NCBI GenBank assembly: GCA_023415495.1
Contig: JAEZKK010000020.1
Location: 19,957-83,956 of the forward strand
Length of the DNA stretch: 64,000 nt
Direction of reading: 5' to 3'
Source: Bacteroidota bacterium
GTDB taxonomy: Bacteria > Bacteroidota > Bacteroidia > Bacteroidales > P3
Numbering within the stretch: position 1 is the stretch's first letter; each line of letters opens with the position of its first letter. Positions 36,111 to 44,749 of the stretch are shown here, piece after piece. The notes below the pieces were generated by a model. That model did not search any database. It was not told where the DNA came from and saw only the letters and a list, made by a program, of their open reading frames with translations. Position numbers and translations under genes: made by a program.

Positions 36111-36857
36111 TTATAGGGAATAAGCAACACCAATCGAAGCAGAAAGGTTTAAAAGACCTGATGCAGTCATATGTCCTCTAAATTCTATTGGGGTAAGTAC
36201 TCCGTTTTCATTCACTTCCCATTCCTCTCTAAATCCATCAAATTCGTAACCCATAATATAATCAACCCCTACTTTTGCTTTTAATCTAAAGTTGGTACTT
36301 AATTCGTATGAGTAACCAAGATAACCACTGAAACTTGGTAAGAAACGTGTTATCTCCAAAGCATTCAATTCGCTATCGTGGAATGAAACATAGTTACCCT
36401 CTTTATTATCTCTCTCTCTAATCATCATATTCACCCCTGCATCTATGCCAATAATAAAGTGAGATAGACCTGTTGTAATAAAGAGATTATATGTTGCCAT
36501 TATTGGCATATAGTTATATGAGTTGAATTTATCGAAACGAATAGGGTTATAAGCTCCAATTGCTTCTTGTGTAATTACTAATCCAGGGAAATAACTTAAA
36601 CCTAAATGACCTCCAACTCCATGTGCTACACTAACTAACATATCCTTTGGTCTCCCTGTTTTGTAAAGATATTCAAGTGTAAAACCATATCCCCAAGGGT
36701 TTAGCATGGCGTTATCACCCATTACCATCTTCGCATGAGTATTAACACTAACTAAGTATTCTGGTACTGTGTGAAGGTATCTTCCCTTTCTCCAATCCTG
36801 AGACATTAGGTTAAGAGCTAAGATAGAAACAGATAAGAAAATAAAGATTTTTTTCAT
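36111..36857 (-). CDS. Secreted beta-barrel-like protein of unknown function
   Basis: 248 residues with a signal peptide (MKKIFIFLSVSILALNLMSQ). The rest alternates hydrophobic and polar residues with frequent aromatic strand ends (YGFTLEYLYKTG, GYLGYSYELSTNFRLKAKVGVDY, final SIGVAYSL), consistent with a small outer-membrane barrel. I recognise no named family. It leads the operon with rsmE and DUF4159; -7 box TAATTTTG at 36892-36899. Confidence 0.75.
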   Translation of the reverse strand: MKKIFIFLSVSILALNLMSQDWRKGRYLHTVPEYLVSVNTHAKMVMGDNAMLNPWGYGFTLEYLYKTGRPKDMLVSVAHGVGGHLGLSYFPGLVITQEAIGAYNPIRFDKFNSYNYMPIMATYNLFITTGLSHFIIGIDAGVNMMIRERDNKEGNYVSFHDSELNALEITRFLPSFSGYLGYSYELSTNFRLKAKVGVDYIMGYEFDGFREEWEVNENGVLTPIEFRGHMTASGLLNLSASIGVAYSL

Positions 36858-36891
36858 AATAATTATGGTTTAAATTTATAATATCAAGGTT

Positions 36892-36940
36892 CAAAATTAC
36901 AAATAAATTCGGAATGTGCAAGTTTTTTGTACTATCTTTG
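36892..36940. promoter_or_regulatory. Divergent -7 elements
   Basis: Minus-strand TAATTTTG (36892-36899) serves the barrel-rsmE operon; plus-strand TATCTTTG (36933-36940) serves the FabK-like gene, whose start is therefore ATG 36979 and not the upstream GTG at 36916. Confidence 0.5.
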
Positions 36941-36978
36941 CGTTATTAAACTTAGAATCATTAAAAATATTAATTGAG

Positions 36979-37926
36979 ATGAAGAATAGAATAACGGAAT
37001 TATTGAATATCGAATACCCGGTTATATCGGGCGGAATGGTTTGGTGTAGCGGTTGGGAATTAGCCTCTTCGGTAAGTAATCAAGGGGGATTAGGACTTAT
37101 AGGAGCTGGGAGTATGAGCCCCGAAGTCTTGAAAGTGCATATCGATAAGGCAAGAAAAAATACCGATAAACCTTTTGGTGTGAATATCCCTCTTATGAAT
37201 TCTAACAGCCAAAAGCATATTGAAACGGTCATAGAAGCTAAGGTCCCTGTGGTTTTTACCTCGGCTGGGAACCCTTCTCTCTTCACTTCTTTGCTCAAAT
37301 CACACGGGATAAAGGTCGTGCATGTGGTCTCTAACGTTAAGTTTGCCCAGAAGGCAGAGGCTTGTGGAGCTGATGCAATTGTTGCGGAAGGCTTTGAAGC
37401 AGGCGGGCATAACGGGAAAGAAGAGACCTCAACCCTCGTCTTGGTAAACCAAGTCGTGAGAGAAGTGGCTCTACCAGTTATTGCTGCAGGTGGGATAAGC
37501 TCGGGTAAGCAGTGGTTAGCCATGGAGGCATTGGGTGCAGAAGGGGTGCAAATAGGCTCTTTATTTGCCATTAGCACTGAGAGCTCGGCTCATATCAACT
37601 TCAAAAACGCAGTATTAAACGCTAAGGAAGGGGATACTAAGCTCTTCTTTAGGAAGCTTTCCCCAACAAGACTCCTCAAAGGGGGGTTCTTTAACCTTGT
37701 TCAAGAGGCTGAGAGCAGGGGGGCAAGCAAGGAGGAACTCTTGGAATTAATAGGGTTTGGAAGAACTAAGAAAGGTATTTTTGAGGGGGATTTAGAGGAG
37801 GGAGAGTTGGAGATAGGACAGGTTTCCTCAAGTATTAATGCTCTGCTATCGGTGAAAGAAATCTTCCAAAACCTCTTAGAAGAACGCTCTTTATCAAGGC
37901 AAAGGCTTCTAAATATGTCGTATTAA
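36979..37926 (+). CDS. FabK-like enoyl-ACP reductase / nitronate monooxygenase
   Basis: 315-residue FMN TIM barrel. The start MKNRITELLNIEYPVISGGM closely follows the FabK pattern; GGLGLIGAGSMSPE, VNIPLMNSN, VVFTSAGNPS, AEGFEAGGHNGKE (with the GGH active-site His) and PVIAAGGISSGKQ follow. FabK reduces trans-2-enoyl-ACP with NADH in fatty-acid synthesis; the homologous nitronate monooxygenases share these motifs, and automatic annotation cannot separate them by eye. The gene is visibly richer in G+C than its neighbours (runs such as GGGGGG), which may mark recent transfer. A terminator follows at 38008-38050. Confidence 0.88.
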   Translation: MKNRITELLNIEYPVISGGMVWCSGWELASSVSNQGGLGLIGAGSMSPEVLKVHIDKARKNTDKPFGVNIPLMNSNSQKHIETVIEAKVPVVFTSAGNPSLFTSLLKSHGIKVVHVVSNVKFAQKAEACGADAIVAEGFEAGGHNGKEETSTLVLVNQVVREVALPVIAAGGISSGKQWLAMEALGAEGVQIGSLFAISTESSAHINFKNAVLNAKEGDTKLFFRKLSPTRLLKGGFFNLVQEAESRGASKEELLELIGFGRTKKGIFEGDLEEGELEIGQVSSSINALLSVKEIFQNLLEERSLSRQRLLNMSY

Positions 37927-38007
37927 TGCTCTTTACCCTTAATTTTAATAAATGTTTTCCTTGCTTTAAAGGCAATTAATCCCTGTTTTTATAAAATCAT
38001 ATACAAG

Positions 38008-38050
38008 ATATTGGCAAAGCTCACATCTAAGGTCTTTGCCAATATATTTT
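38008..38050 (+). terminator. Terminator-like hairpin after the FabK-like gene
   Basis: Twelve-base perfect arms ATATTGGCAAAG / CTTTGCCAATAT (38008-38019, 38034-38045) followed by ATTTT. The U run is weak, so termination is likely but not certain. Confidence 0.65.
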
Positions 38051-38087
38051 GGTCTTAAATAGCGTAATACGAGGTTTGTAAGCTCTT

Positions 38088-38233
38088 ATAACGGCGTTTC
38101 AAGGGCTTCAAAACGGCGTTTACTGCCCTATTAAACGCCGTTATAAGGGTCTTAAAGTGCCGTTATCAAGCCTTATAAACGCCGTTTAATAGGTCTTAAA
38201 ACTTGGTTTTTGGATTAATAACACTTGGTTTTA
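38088..38233. repeat. Palindrome island, AAACGSCGTTT family, plus short direct repeats
   Basis: Five copies of the odd palindrome AACG-(G/C)-CGTT or a one-base variant (AAACGGCGTTT, AAACGCCGTT, GTGCCGTTAT, AAACGCCGTTT) in 38088-38190, in both orientations. ACTTGGTTTT then occurs twice (38201-38210, 38223-38232) and ACAAAGGAA twice around 38245-38270. No coding potential. Confidence 0.75.
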
Positions 38234-38455
38234 ATACTAAACAAAGGAAATCTTAATGCAAAACAAAGGAATTATTATGAGTAATTAACCTTTCTTTGAC
38301 AGCCCCTTAATACTCCTCTTCAAATATTCAATCCTTAGGGCTTAATCCTTTAATAAGAATTAACTCGAATCCTTATACAATGTTATGGGAATACTAAGTC
38401 TTGGTTATTTTAGTTAAAATCCCAGATAAAACAAATCTAAAAAGAAAAATATATA

Positions 38456-38463
38456 TATCTTTG
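38456..38463 (+). promoter_or_regulatory. -7 promoter element for the small membrane protein
   Basis: TATCTTTG, 49 bases before ATG 38512. It shows that the longer in-frame TTG start at 38401 is not used. Confidence 0.5.
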
Positions 38464-38511
38464 CTCGAGATATTTCACATCATAATCATTTATTTAAACA
38501 TTAATAAGACC

Positions 38512-38781
38512 ATGAAAAAGGAAACGAAAAAGCAGTTATTACATGATTTATTTATTGTTTTTCAGACTATATTATACACGTCTTTAATCTTCACACACCT
38601 TTATTATAAGAATGATAATAGAAGGTTACAGGAGATTAATCACTACAAAAACAACTATGTAGAAACAATTATAATAGAAGATAAATCAGCTGGTTTTGAT
38701 AGTATAGTTACGAGAAGAGATACTACATATTATTTTAAAAATGACACTTTAGTTACTCGTAGTGTTAGAAAAACAAAGTAA
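38512..38781 (+). CDS. Small single-pass membrane protein, unknown
   Basis: 89 residues from ATG 38512 (MKKETKKQLLHDLF). One hydrophobic helix (~13-31, LFIVFQTILYTSLIFTHLYY) is followed by a charged coiled-coil-like stretch and two strands with repeated Asp-Thr (RRDTTYYFKNDTLVTRSVRK). No family recognised. It stands alone between the repeat island and the glycogen fusion gene. Real-gene evidence is the promoter, its spacing and normal codon use; confidence is moderate. Confidence 0.55.
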   Translation: MKKETKKQLLHDLFIVFQTILYTSLIFTHLYYKNDNRRLQEINHYKNNYVETIIIEDKSAGFDSIVTRRDTTYYFKNDTLVTRSVRKTK

Positions 38782-38875
38782 GCAAAGCTATAATATAAGG
38801 GATAACATTTAATATATCTTAGTGAAAACAATTCTGCTTTTGGATTGTTGAAGTGTTTAATGCTGGGATTAACAT

Positions 38876-38907
38876 CTCAACAACTCAACAACTCAACAAC
38901 TAAACAA
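38876..38907 (+). repeat. 8-bp tandem repeat (CTCAACAA) in the leader of the glycogen fusion gene
   Basis: Three perfect CTCAACAA units and one CTAAACAA, ending 10 bases before the ATG at 38918. Copy-number change would alter leader length without affecting the protein. Confidence 0.8.
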
Positions 38908-38917
38908 TGATTTTAAT

Positions 38918-41900
38918 ATGAATATAGACTTTTTATTTGAGGTAAGCTGGGAGGTATGTAATAAGGTAGGAGGAATTCATACAGTGGTTTCTACCAAGGC
39001 AAAGACCCTTGTAGAGCGGTTTTCAGAGAATTATATCCTTATTGGTCCGGATATTTTAAGGGAATCTAAAGACAATCCAGAGTTCGAGGAAGATGTCTTT
39101 ATCCTTAAGACTTGGAGAGAGTATGCCCAGAGTAAAGGGCTTAGATTCAGGATTGGAAGGTGGAAAATCGCCGGAGAACCAATAGTTATACTTGTTGATT
39201 TCACTCAGTATATCTCGGATAAGGACTCCTTATTCAAGGAATATTGGGAGAGATTCTCTTTGGATAGCATCACTGGAGAGTGGGATTATATCGAGCCTTT
39301 CTTGTTTGGATATGCTTCTGCAAAGGTTATTGAGAGCTATTATGAGTACTATCTCTCCTCGCATGAGGGGATTATAAGCCATTGGCATGAGTGGATGACG
39401 GGCTCGGGACTCTTGTATATTAAGCAGAATTGTCCCCAGATAGCAACCGTATTCACAACTCATGCAACCTCTATAGGCAGGAGTATTGCGGGGAATAACC
39501 TCCCACTTTACTCTGAATTAAGAAGTTTTGATGCTAATAATATTGCTGATGAGTTCAATTTAAGGGCGAAATTCTCATTAGAAAACCTTGCTGTTCAAAG
39601 TGCGGATGTCTTTACAACGGTCAGTGAAATCACCGATTTAGAGTGCCAACAATTCTTTAAAAAGGGTGTGGATATCATTACTCCAAACGGTTTTGAGCTG
39701 GATTTTGTGCCGAAAAACGAGGAATTTGAACTTAAAAGAGCAGGTGCAAGGAGGAGGATAATTGACCTTGCAAGGGCATTAACTAACCAACCAATAGACG
39801 ATGAAGCTTTTTTAATTATCAATAGTGGGCGGTATGAGTATAAGAATAAGGGGATAGACCTATTTATAAAAGCAATGGGAGAGCTTAATAATAAGAAGTT
39901 AAACAAGCAGATAATTGCCGTTATAGCAGTCCCAGCCCATACTACCGATATTTATAAAAGCTTGGCTAAGAGGATAGGAAACGAGGATTTAGAAGCTCCA
40001 ACAACAAATCATTTCCTTACACATCACTTGTATAACCCAGAGCAAGACCCAATATTAAGGGAGATAAGAAGCAGTGGATTAAGCAATTCTACGGAGGATA
40101 ATGTGAAGATAATCTTTGTTCCAGCATATCTAAATGGAGGGGATGGGATTGTTAATATCAAGTATTTCGACTTCTTAATAGGCTTTGATATGAGTGTATT
40201 CCCTTCTTATTACGAGCCTTGGGGCTACACTCCGATGGAGTCAATGTCCTTTTCCATACCTTCAATAACAACTAATTTAGCAGGTTTTGGGCTGTGGATT
40301 AAGGATAAATTGGAGGGAAATAATGCAGGAAGTAAGGTTATTGAGAGGAATGATTTCAGGACTCAGGAGACCATAGATGAGATTATAAGGATAATAGAAA
40401 GCACTATTGGATTAGAAGAGGCGGAGATAAAGGAGCTAAGAGAGCAGGCATTTGAGATAGCACAATCAACACTTTGGAGTAATTTAATCAAGTATTACTA
40501 CCAAGCATTCGAGATAGGGATAGCTAAAACAGAAAGGAGAATAGAGCAGTACTCGCACAAAAGCCCCCTTAGTCACAAGCTTTCATCAGTAAAAAATAAA
40601 AAGGAAGAACCCATTTGGAGGAAGTTTTTTGTGAAGCCAAACTACCCTAAACGACTCGAAGGACTTATTAGACTAAGTCAAAATCTTTGGTGGTCATGGA
40701 ACTGGGATGCCAAAGAAGTCTTTGAGATGATTGATTCAAAGAGGTTTTATCAGTACTCTCAAAACCCGATAAGGCTATTAGAGAGTCTTTCAAATACAGA
40801 GATTAACTCCTTAATGCAGAGCGTTGAATTCCTTGAAAAGCTCGATAAAGTAGTTGAGAAATTTGATAATTACATGAGTGTAGAGAAGGATAAGGACTCG
40901 ATAGCCTACTTTTCGATGGAGTTTGGAGTTCATGATTCACTGAAGATATTCTCGGGAGGATTGGGCATATTGGCGGGAGATTACCTCAAACAAGCCTCTG
41001 ATTCGAATAAGAATATCATAGGAATAGGGCTCTTATACCGCTATGGATACTTCAAACAAGGGCTTACTAAGGATGGGGAGCAGGTATCTCAGATGTATCC
41101 ACAGAAGTTTACCCACCTTCCAGCACAAGCTGTTAGAGACTCTAATGGGGAGTGGAAGAGGGTATCAATAGAGTTTCCAGGCAGGACAGTACAAGCTAAG
41201 ATATGGCAGATAAACGTAGGAAGGATACCTCTATACCTTTTAGATACGGATATAGAAGAGAACCAATCGGAGGATAGAGAGATAACATATCAGCTCTATG
41301 GAGGCAATTGGGAGAATAGATTAAAGCAGGAAATCCTCCTTGGAATAGGGGGAGTAAGGATGTTAAGAGTTCTTGGTATTAATCCTAATATTTACCATGC
41401 AAACGAGGGACATTCGGCCTTTAATTCAATAGAAAGAGTTAATATGATGATGAATGAGAGGAAATACTCATACGCACAAAGCAGGGAGATAGTCAGGGCA
41501 TCAACTCTTTTCACCACACATACTCCAGTTCCGGCGGGACATGATGTCTTTAGTGAGGATTTAATAAGAATGTATCTAAGTAGTTATACCGAAAGATTAG
41601 CAATTTCTTGGGAAGACTTTATGGCTCTTGGAAGGATGAATCCAGAGGATAATGAAGAGAAATTCTCAATGAGTATACTTGCTCTTAATTTCTCTTCAGA
41701 GGTAAATGGAGTGAGTAAAATCCACAGAGATGTATCGAGAAAGATGTTTGCTCCGATGTATAAGGGTTACTTTCCGAGGGAGAGTCATATAGGATATGTA
41801 ACCAATGGAGTTCATAGACCGACGTGGACAAGCAAGATTTGGGAGGACTTATACCAGGATATATTCCCTAAAGAATTTGATTTATTAGATAGTACAGATT

Positions 41901-43135
41901 ACTGGAAGAATATTAATTTAGTTGATGATAAAAGGATTTGGGACTTGCATCAAAGGTCAAAAGAGTTGCTTGGAGAGTATTTAGCACAAAGATTAGAAAG
42001 GGAATATCGCTCAAGAGCCGAGGATCCTAAACTAATTATTAAGACCAAGGAAAGCTTCTCACCCAAGGCATTAACAATAGGTTTTGCAAGGCGTTTTGCA
42101 ACATATAAAAGGGCTCATTTGCTCTTTACAGATATTGATAGATTAGATTCCATAGTAAATCATCCTGAATATCCAGTTCAGTTTATCTTTGCAGGCAAGG
42201 CGCATCCAGCAGATAAAGCAGGGAGAGATCTCATTAAAAAGATAGTAGAAATATCCAAACAAGAGAGGTTTATAGGAAAGATTCTATTCGTTGAGAACTA
42301 CGATATCAATCTTGCTAAACACTTAATCTCTGGAGTAGATGTTTGGTTAAATACGCCAACAAGACCTATGGAAGCATCAGGTACTTCGGGGGAGAAAGCT
42401 CTTATGAATGGGGTAGTGAATTTCTCTGTATTAGATGGTTGGTGGGCAGAAGGCTATATTGAAGGTGGAGGATGGGCATTAGATGAGGAGCAGGTTTACG
42501 AAAGAGAGGATTATCAAAACTCATTAGATGCTGAGACAATCTACAAAATTATCGAAAATCTTATAGCTCCATATTATTATTGTCAAAACCAAGAAGGTGT
42601 AAGTCAGGAATGGGTATCTATAATAAAGAAGTCTATCTCTCAAATTGCTCCTCGTTTTACAATGAAAAGGCAGGTAGATGACTATTTCGATAAGTTCTAT
42701 AATAAACAATTTCAAAGAGCTAAACTACTTAGTAATGATGAGGGAAAATTGGCAAGAGAAATTGCAGCATGGAAGAATAGAATAAGCAGATTATGGTCTT
42801 CTATTGAACTTGTAGATATTAATACTAATGATTTGGAAAAACTATCTCTTAATTTGGAGGAGAATTTTAAATTGGATTTATGTGTTTACATTGATGGAAT
42901 AGCTCCTGAAGATATAGGTGCAGAAATAGTTTTAGCGAGAAAAGAGAATGATATTATTGATGATTTCTATAAGATTGTACCTTTAGAAATGGTTAGTTAT
43001 CAAAATCAAAAGGCTAATTTTAGCATAGATGAAAATCTTAATTTAGTAGGTGTTTTCGATTATTCAATTAGGATATATCCTAAAAATGATTTACTCCCAT
43101 ATAGGATGGATTTCGATTTAGTTAAGTGGTTATAG
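38918..43135 (+). CDS. Glycogen synthase (GT3-like) - alpha-glucan phosphorylase (GT35) fusion
   Basis: 1405 residues in one frame. Residues 1-~545 are a eukaryote-like GT3 glycogen synthase: FLFEVSWEVCNKVGGIHTVVSTKA, HWHEWMTGSGLLY, FTTHATSIGRS, and YEPWGYTPMESMSFSIPSI (E-x7-E). Residues ~575-1296 are the short bacterial glucan phosphorylase: LSQNLWWSWNWDA, YFSMEFGVHDSLKIFSGGLG, HTPVPAGHDVF, GYVTNGVHRPTW, RRFATYKRAHLL and the PLP-site Lys1160 in ASGTSGEKALMNG. A C-terminal beta-rich ~110 residues follow. Synthesis and phosphorolysis of glycogen thus share one chain. The coding region is GC-richer up to about 42.6 kb and AT-rich after that. Confidence 0.93.
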   Translation: MNIDFLFEVSWEVCNKVGGIHTVVSTKAKTLVERFSENYILIGPDILRESKDNPEFEEDVFILKTWREYAQSKGLRFRIGRWKIAGEPIVILVDFTQYISDKDSLFKEYWERFSLDSITGEWDYIEPFLFGYASAKVIESYYEYYLSSHEGIISHWHEWMTGSGLLYIKQNCPQIATVFTTHATSIGRSIAGNNLPLYSELRSFDANNIADEFNLRAKFSLENLAVQSADVFTTVSEITDLECQQFFKKGVDIITPNGFELDFVPKNEEFELKRAGARRRIIDLARALTNQPIDDEAFLIINSGRYEYKNKGIDLFIKAMGELNNKKLNKQIIAVIAVPAHTTDIYKSLAKRIGNEDLEAPTTNHFLTHHLYNPEQDPILREIRSSGLSNSTEDNVKIIFVPAYLNGGDGIVNIKYFDFLIGFDMSVFPSYYEPWGYTPMESMSFSIPSITTNLAGFGLWIKDKLEGNNAGSKVIERNDFRTQETIDEIIRIIESTIGLEEAEIKELREQAFEIAQSTLWSNLIKYYYQAFEIGIAKTERRIEQYSHKSPLSHKLSSVKNKKEEPIWRKFFVKPNYPKRLEGLIRLSQNLWWSWNWDAKEVFEMIDSKRFYQYSQNPIRLLESLSNTEINSLMQSVEFLEKLDKVVEKFDNYMSVEKDKDSIAYFSMEFGVHDSLKIFSGGLGILAGDYLKQASDSNKNIIGIGLLYRYGYFKQGLTKDGEQVSQMYPQKFTHLPAQAVRDSNGEWKRVSIEFPGRTVQAKIWQINVGRIPLYLLDTDIEENQSEDREITYQLYGGNWENRLKQEILLGIGGVRMLRVLGINPNIYHANEGHSAFNSIERVNMMMNERKYSYAQSREIVRASTLFTTHTPVPAGHDVFSEDLIRMYLSSYTERLAISWEDFMALGRMNPEDNEEKFSMSILALNFSSEVNGVSKIHRDVSRKMFAPMYKGYFPRESHIGYVTNGVHRPTWTSKIWEDLYQDIFPKEFDLLDSTDYWKNINLVDDKRIWDLHQRSKELLGEYLAQRLEREYRSRAEDPKLIIKTKESFSPKALTIGFARRFATYKRAHLLFTDIDRLDSIVNHPEYPVQFIFAGKAHPADKAGRDLIKKIVEISKQERFIGKILFVENYDINLAKHLISGVDVWLNTPTRPMEASGTSGEKALMNGVVNFSVLDGWWAEGYIEGGGWALDEEQVYEREDYQNSLDAETIYKIIENLIAPYYYCQNQEGVSQEWVSIIKKSISQIAPRFTMKRQVDDYFDKFYNKQFQRAKLLSNDEGKLAREIAAWKNRISRLWSSIELVDINTNDLEKLSLNLEENFKLDLCVYIDGIAPEDIGAEIVLARKENDIIDDFYKIVPLEMVSYQNQKANFSIDENLNLVGVFDYSIRIYPKNDLLPYRMDFDLVKWL

Positions 43136-43157
43136 AGTTTAAATGTATTTGTAATAT

Positions 43158-43874
43158 ATGAATGATTATTATATAAACCTTATAGATGCTTTGAATAGTG
43201 TTGAAGTTACTCCAACGACAGCAACTCTAAAAATATTTATTAGCTTCCTTTTAGGTGCAATTATAGGTCTTGAAAGACAAAGCAGAAGGCAGAGTGCAGG
43301 TATGAGAACTATTTCTCTGATTTGTATTGCCTCAACTGCTGCAATGTTGGTTTCGATATGGATTCCTCAGACCTATCCTAATGCTTTGAATGGAGACCCA
43401 AGCCGTATTGCAGCTCAGGTTCTTTCAGGTGTTGGATTCTTGGGAGCTGGAGCAATTATTCAAAGTCGTGGGAGTGTAAAAGGTCTTACAACTGCTGCCA
43501 CAATTTGGATAGTATCTATTATTGGACTTTGCGTTGGTGCTGGATTGTATATTGCTGGAGTGGTATTGACTGTCTTTTCAATTTTTGTTCTATTTATTAT
43601 GGATAAATATGAACAAAGGAAATTGCTTTCAGGAGATATAAGGCTATTAAAAATCAAATTTCCACTTATCGACCCTAAAATTGATGATTTGATTAATAAA
43701 CTTAAGTCACACAAGATTTTTATTTATGATGTTTCAATAGAAAAAGATTACGAAACATCTACTTCAACCTTAGGCTTAAGAATACATATTTCTCCAAAGG
43801 AAACATTAGAAGTTTTGTTTAAAGAGATACAATCAATCGAAAAAATCTCCTCGATTTCCCTGAATTCATTGTAA
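43158..43874 (+). CDS. MgtC/SapB family membrane protein
   Basis: 238 residues. Four to five membrane helices with the MgtC signature LLGAIIGLERQSRRQSAGMRTISLIC, VLSGVGFLGAGAIIQSRGSVKGLTTAATIW. A C-terminal cytoplasmic ACT-like domain (~150-238) follows. MgtC proteins help survival in low Mg2+ and inhibit the F-type ATPase in pathogens; the role in gut-type anaerobes is unknown. It is 22 bases after the glycogen fusion gene. Confidence 0.93.
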   Translation: MNDYYINLIDALNSVEVTPTTATLKIFISFLLGAIIGLERQSRRQSAGMRTISLICIASTAAMLVSIWIPQTYPNALNGDPSRIAAQVLSGVGFLGAGAIIQSRGSVKGLTTAATIWIVSIIGLCVGAGLYIAGVVLTVFSIFVLFIMDKYEQRKLLSGDIRLLKIKFPLIDPKIDDLINKLKSHKIFIYDVSIEKDYETSTSTLGLRIHISPKETLEVLFKEIQSIEKISSISLNSL

Positions 43875-43881
43875 ATATTAT

Positions 43882-43889
43882 TATATTTG
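43882..43889 (+). promoter_or_regulatory. -7 promoter element for the SAM hydrolase gene
   Basis: TATATTTG, 26 bases before ATG 43916. Confidence 0.45.
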
Positions 43890-43915
43890 CAATACTGTAA
43901 ACCAAAGAATCAAAT

Positions 43916-44701
43916 ATGCAATTAATAACTCTTTCAACTGATTGGGGATATACTGACCACTATATTGGGGCTGTAAAAGCAAGGCTTTATTCTACAATTG
44001 AAAATTGTCAGGTAATTGATATTACTCATAATATAAATAAATTTGATTATTCAGCAGCTGGTTTTGTGATAAGTAATTCATGTTTGAATTTCCCAAAAGG
44101 GACTATTCATATAATCGACGTTGATTGTATGGATGATAGTGGGAAGCAACATATCTTGGTTGAGTGGAACGAGCAATATTTTATTTGCACAGATAATGGA
44201 ATTCCATATTTGGTTTTTTCTGAGTTTGAGGATTATAAGATTTATGGTTTGGAAGTTCTTTATGATTCTAATTACTATACTTTTACAGCTTTGAATTTCT
44301 TTTGCCAGGTTGCTTTGGACTTATCTATGAAAAGACCTATTGAAGAGATTAGTTTTCCATTAAAGGATTTTGAAAATAAGTATAAGAGATTCAAACCTAT
44401 TTTAAATATTGGTTATCTTTCTTGTACGGTTTTTTATGTTGATAGTTATGGGAATGCTTTTTTAAATATTAAATGCAATGAGTTCTTAGAAAAGGTGGGT
44501 AATAAGACTTTTAGCTTGGAAATTGATAAAACAAAAATAAATAAACTAAGCTTCTCCTATAAAGATGTTCATGAGAATAGACCGCTTTTAACTGTCTCTT
44601 CTACTGGATACTTACAAATAGCTATATCAAAAGGAAATGCAGCACAGCTATTAAGCTTAGATATAGGAACATCAGTTAAATTTGAGATTAGAGATAAATA
44701 A
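43916..44701 (+). CDS. S-adenosyl-L-methionine hydrolase family (DUF62)
   Basis: 261 residues. The N-terminal domain begins LITLSTDWGYTDHYIGAVKARL, with the Asp that holds the adenosine ribose. IIDVDCMDD and ICTDNGIPYLVF follow. A C-terminal beta domain (~165-261) has the VFYVDSYGNAFLNI strand. Characterised members split SAM to adenosine and methionine using hydroxide; the halogenase members need a fluoride/chloride pocket loop that is not evident here. Single gene with its own promoter. Confidence 0.92.
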   Translation: MQLITLSTDWGYTDHYIGAVKARLYSTIENCQVIDITHNINKFDYSAAGFVISNSCLNFPKGTIHIIDVDCMDDSGKQHILVEWNEQYFICTDNGIPYLVFSEFEDYKIYGLEVLYDSNYYTFTALNFFCQVALDLSMKRPIEEISFPLKDFENKYKRFKPILNIGYLSCTVFYVDSYGNAFLNIKCNEFLEKVGNKTFSLEIDKTKINKLSFSYKDVHENRPLLTVSSTGYLQIAISKGNAAQLLSLDIGTSVKFEIRDK

Positions 44702-44718
44702 ATCTAAAGAATTAATCG

Positions 44719-44726
44719 TATATTTG
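44719..44726 (+). promoter_or_regulatory. -7 promoter element for the acyltransferase operon
   Basis: TATATTTG, 24 bases before ATG 44750; heads the glsA-glsB-engB-pfk-purH run. Confidence 0.45.
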
Positions 44727-44749
44727 CCATTTGGATTAGTTAATTTGAA

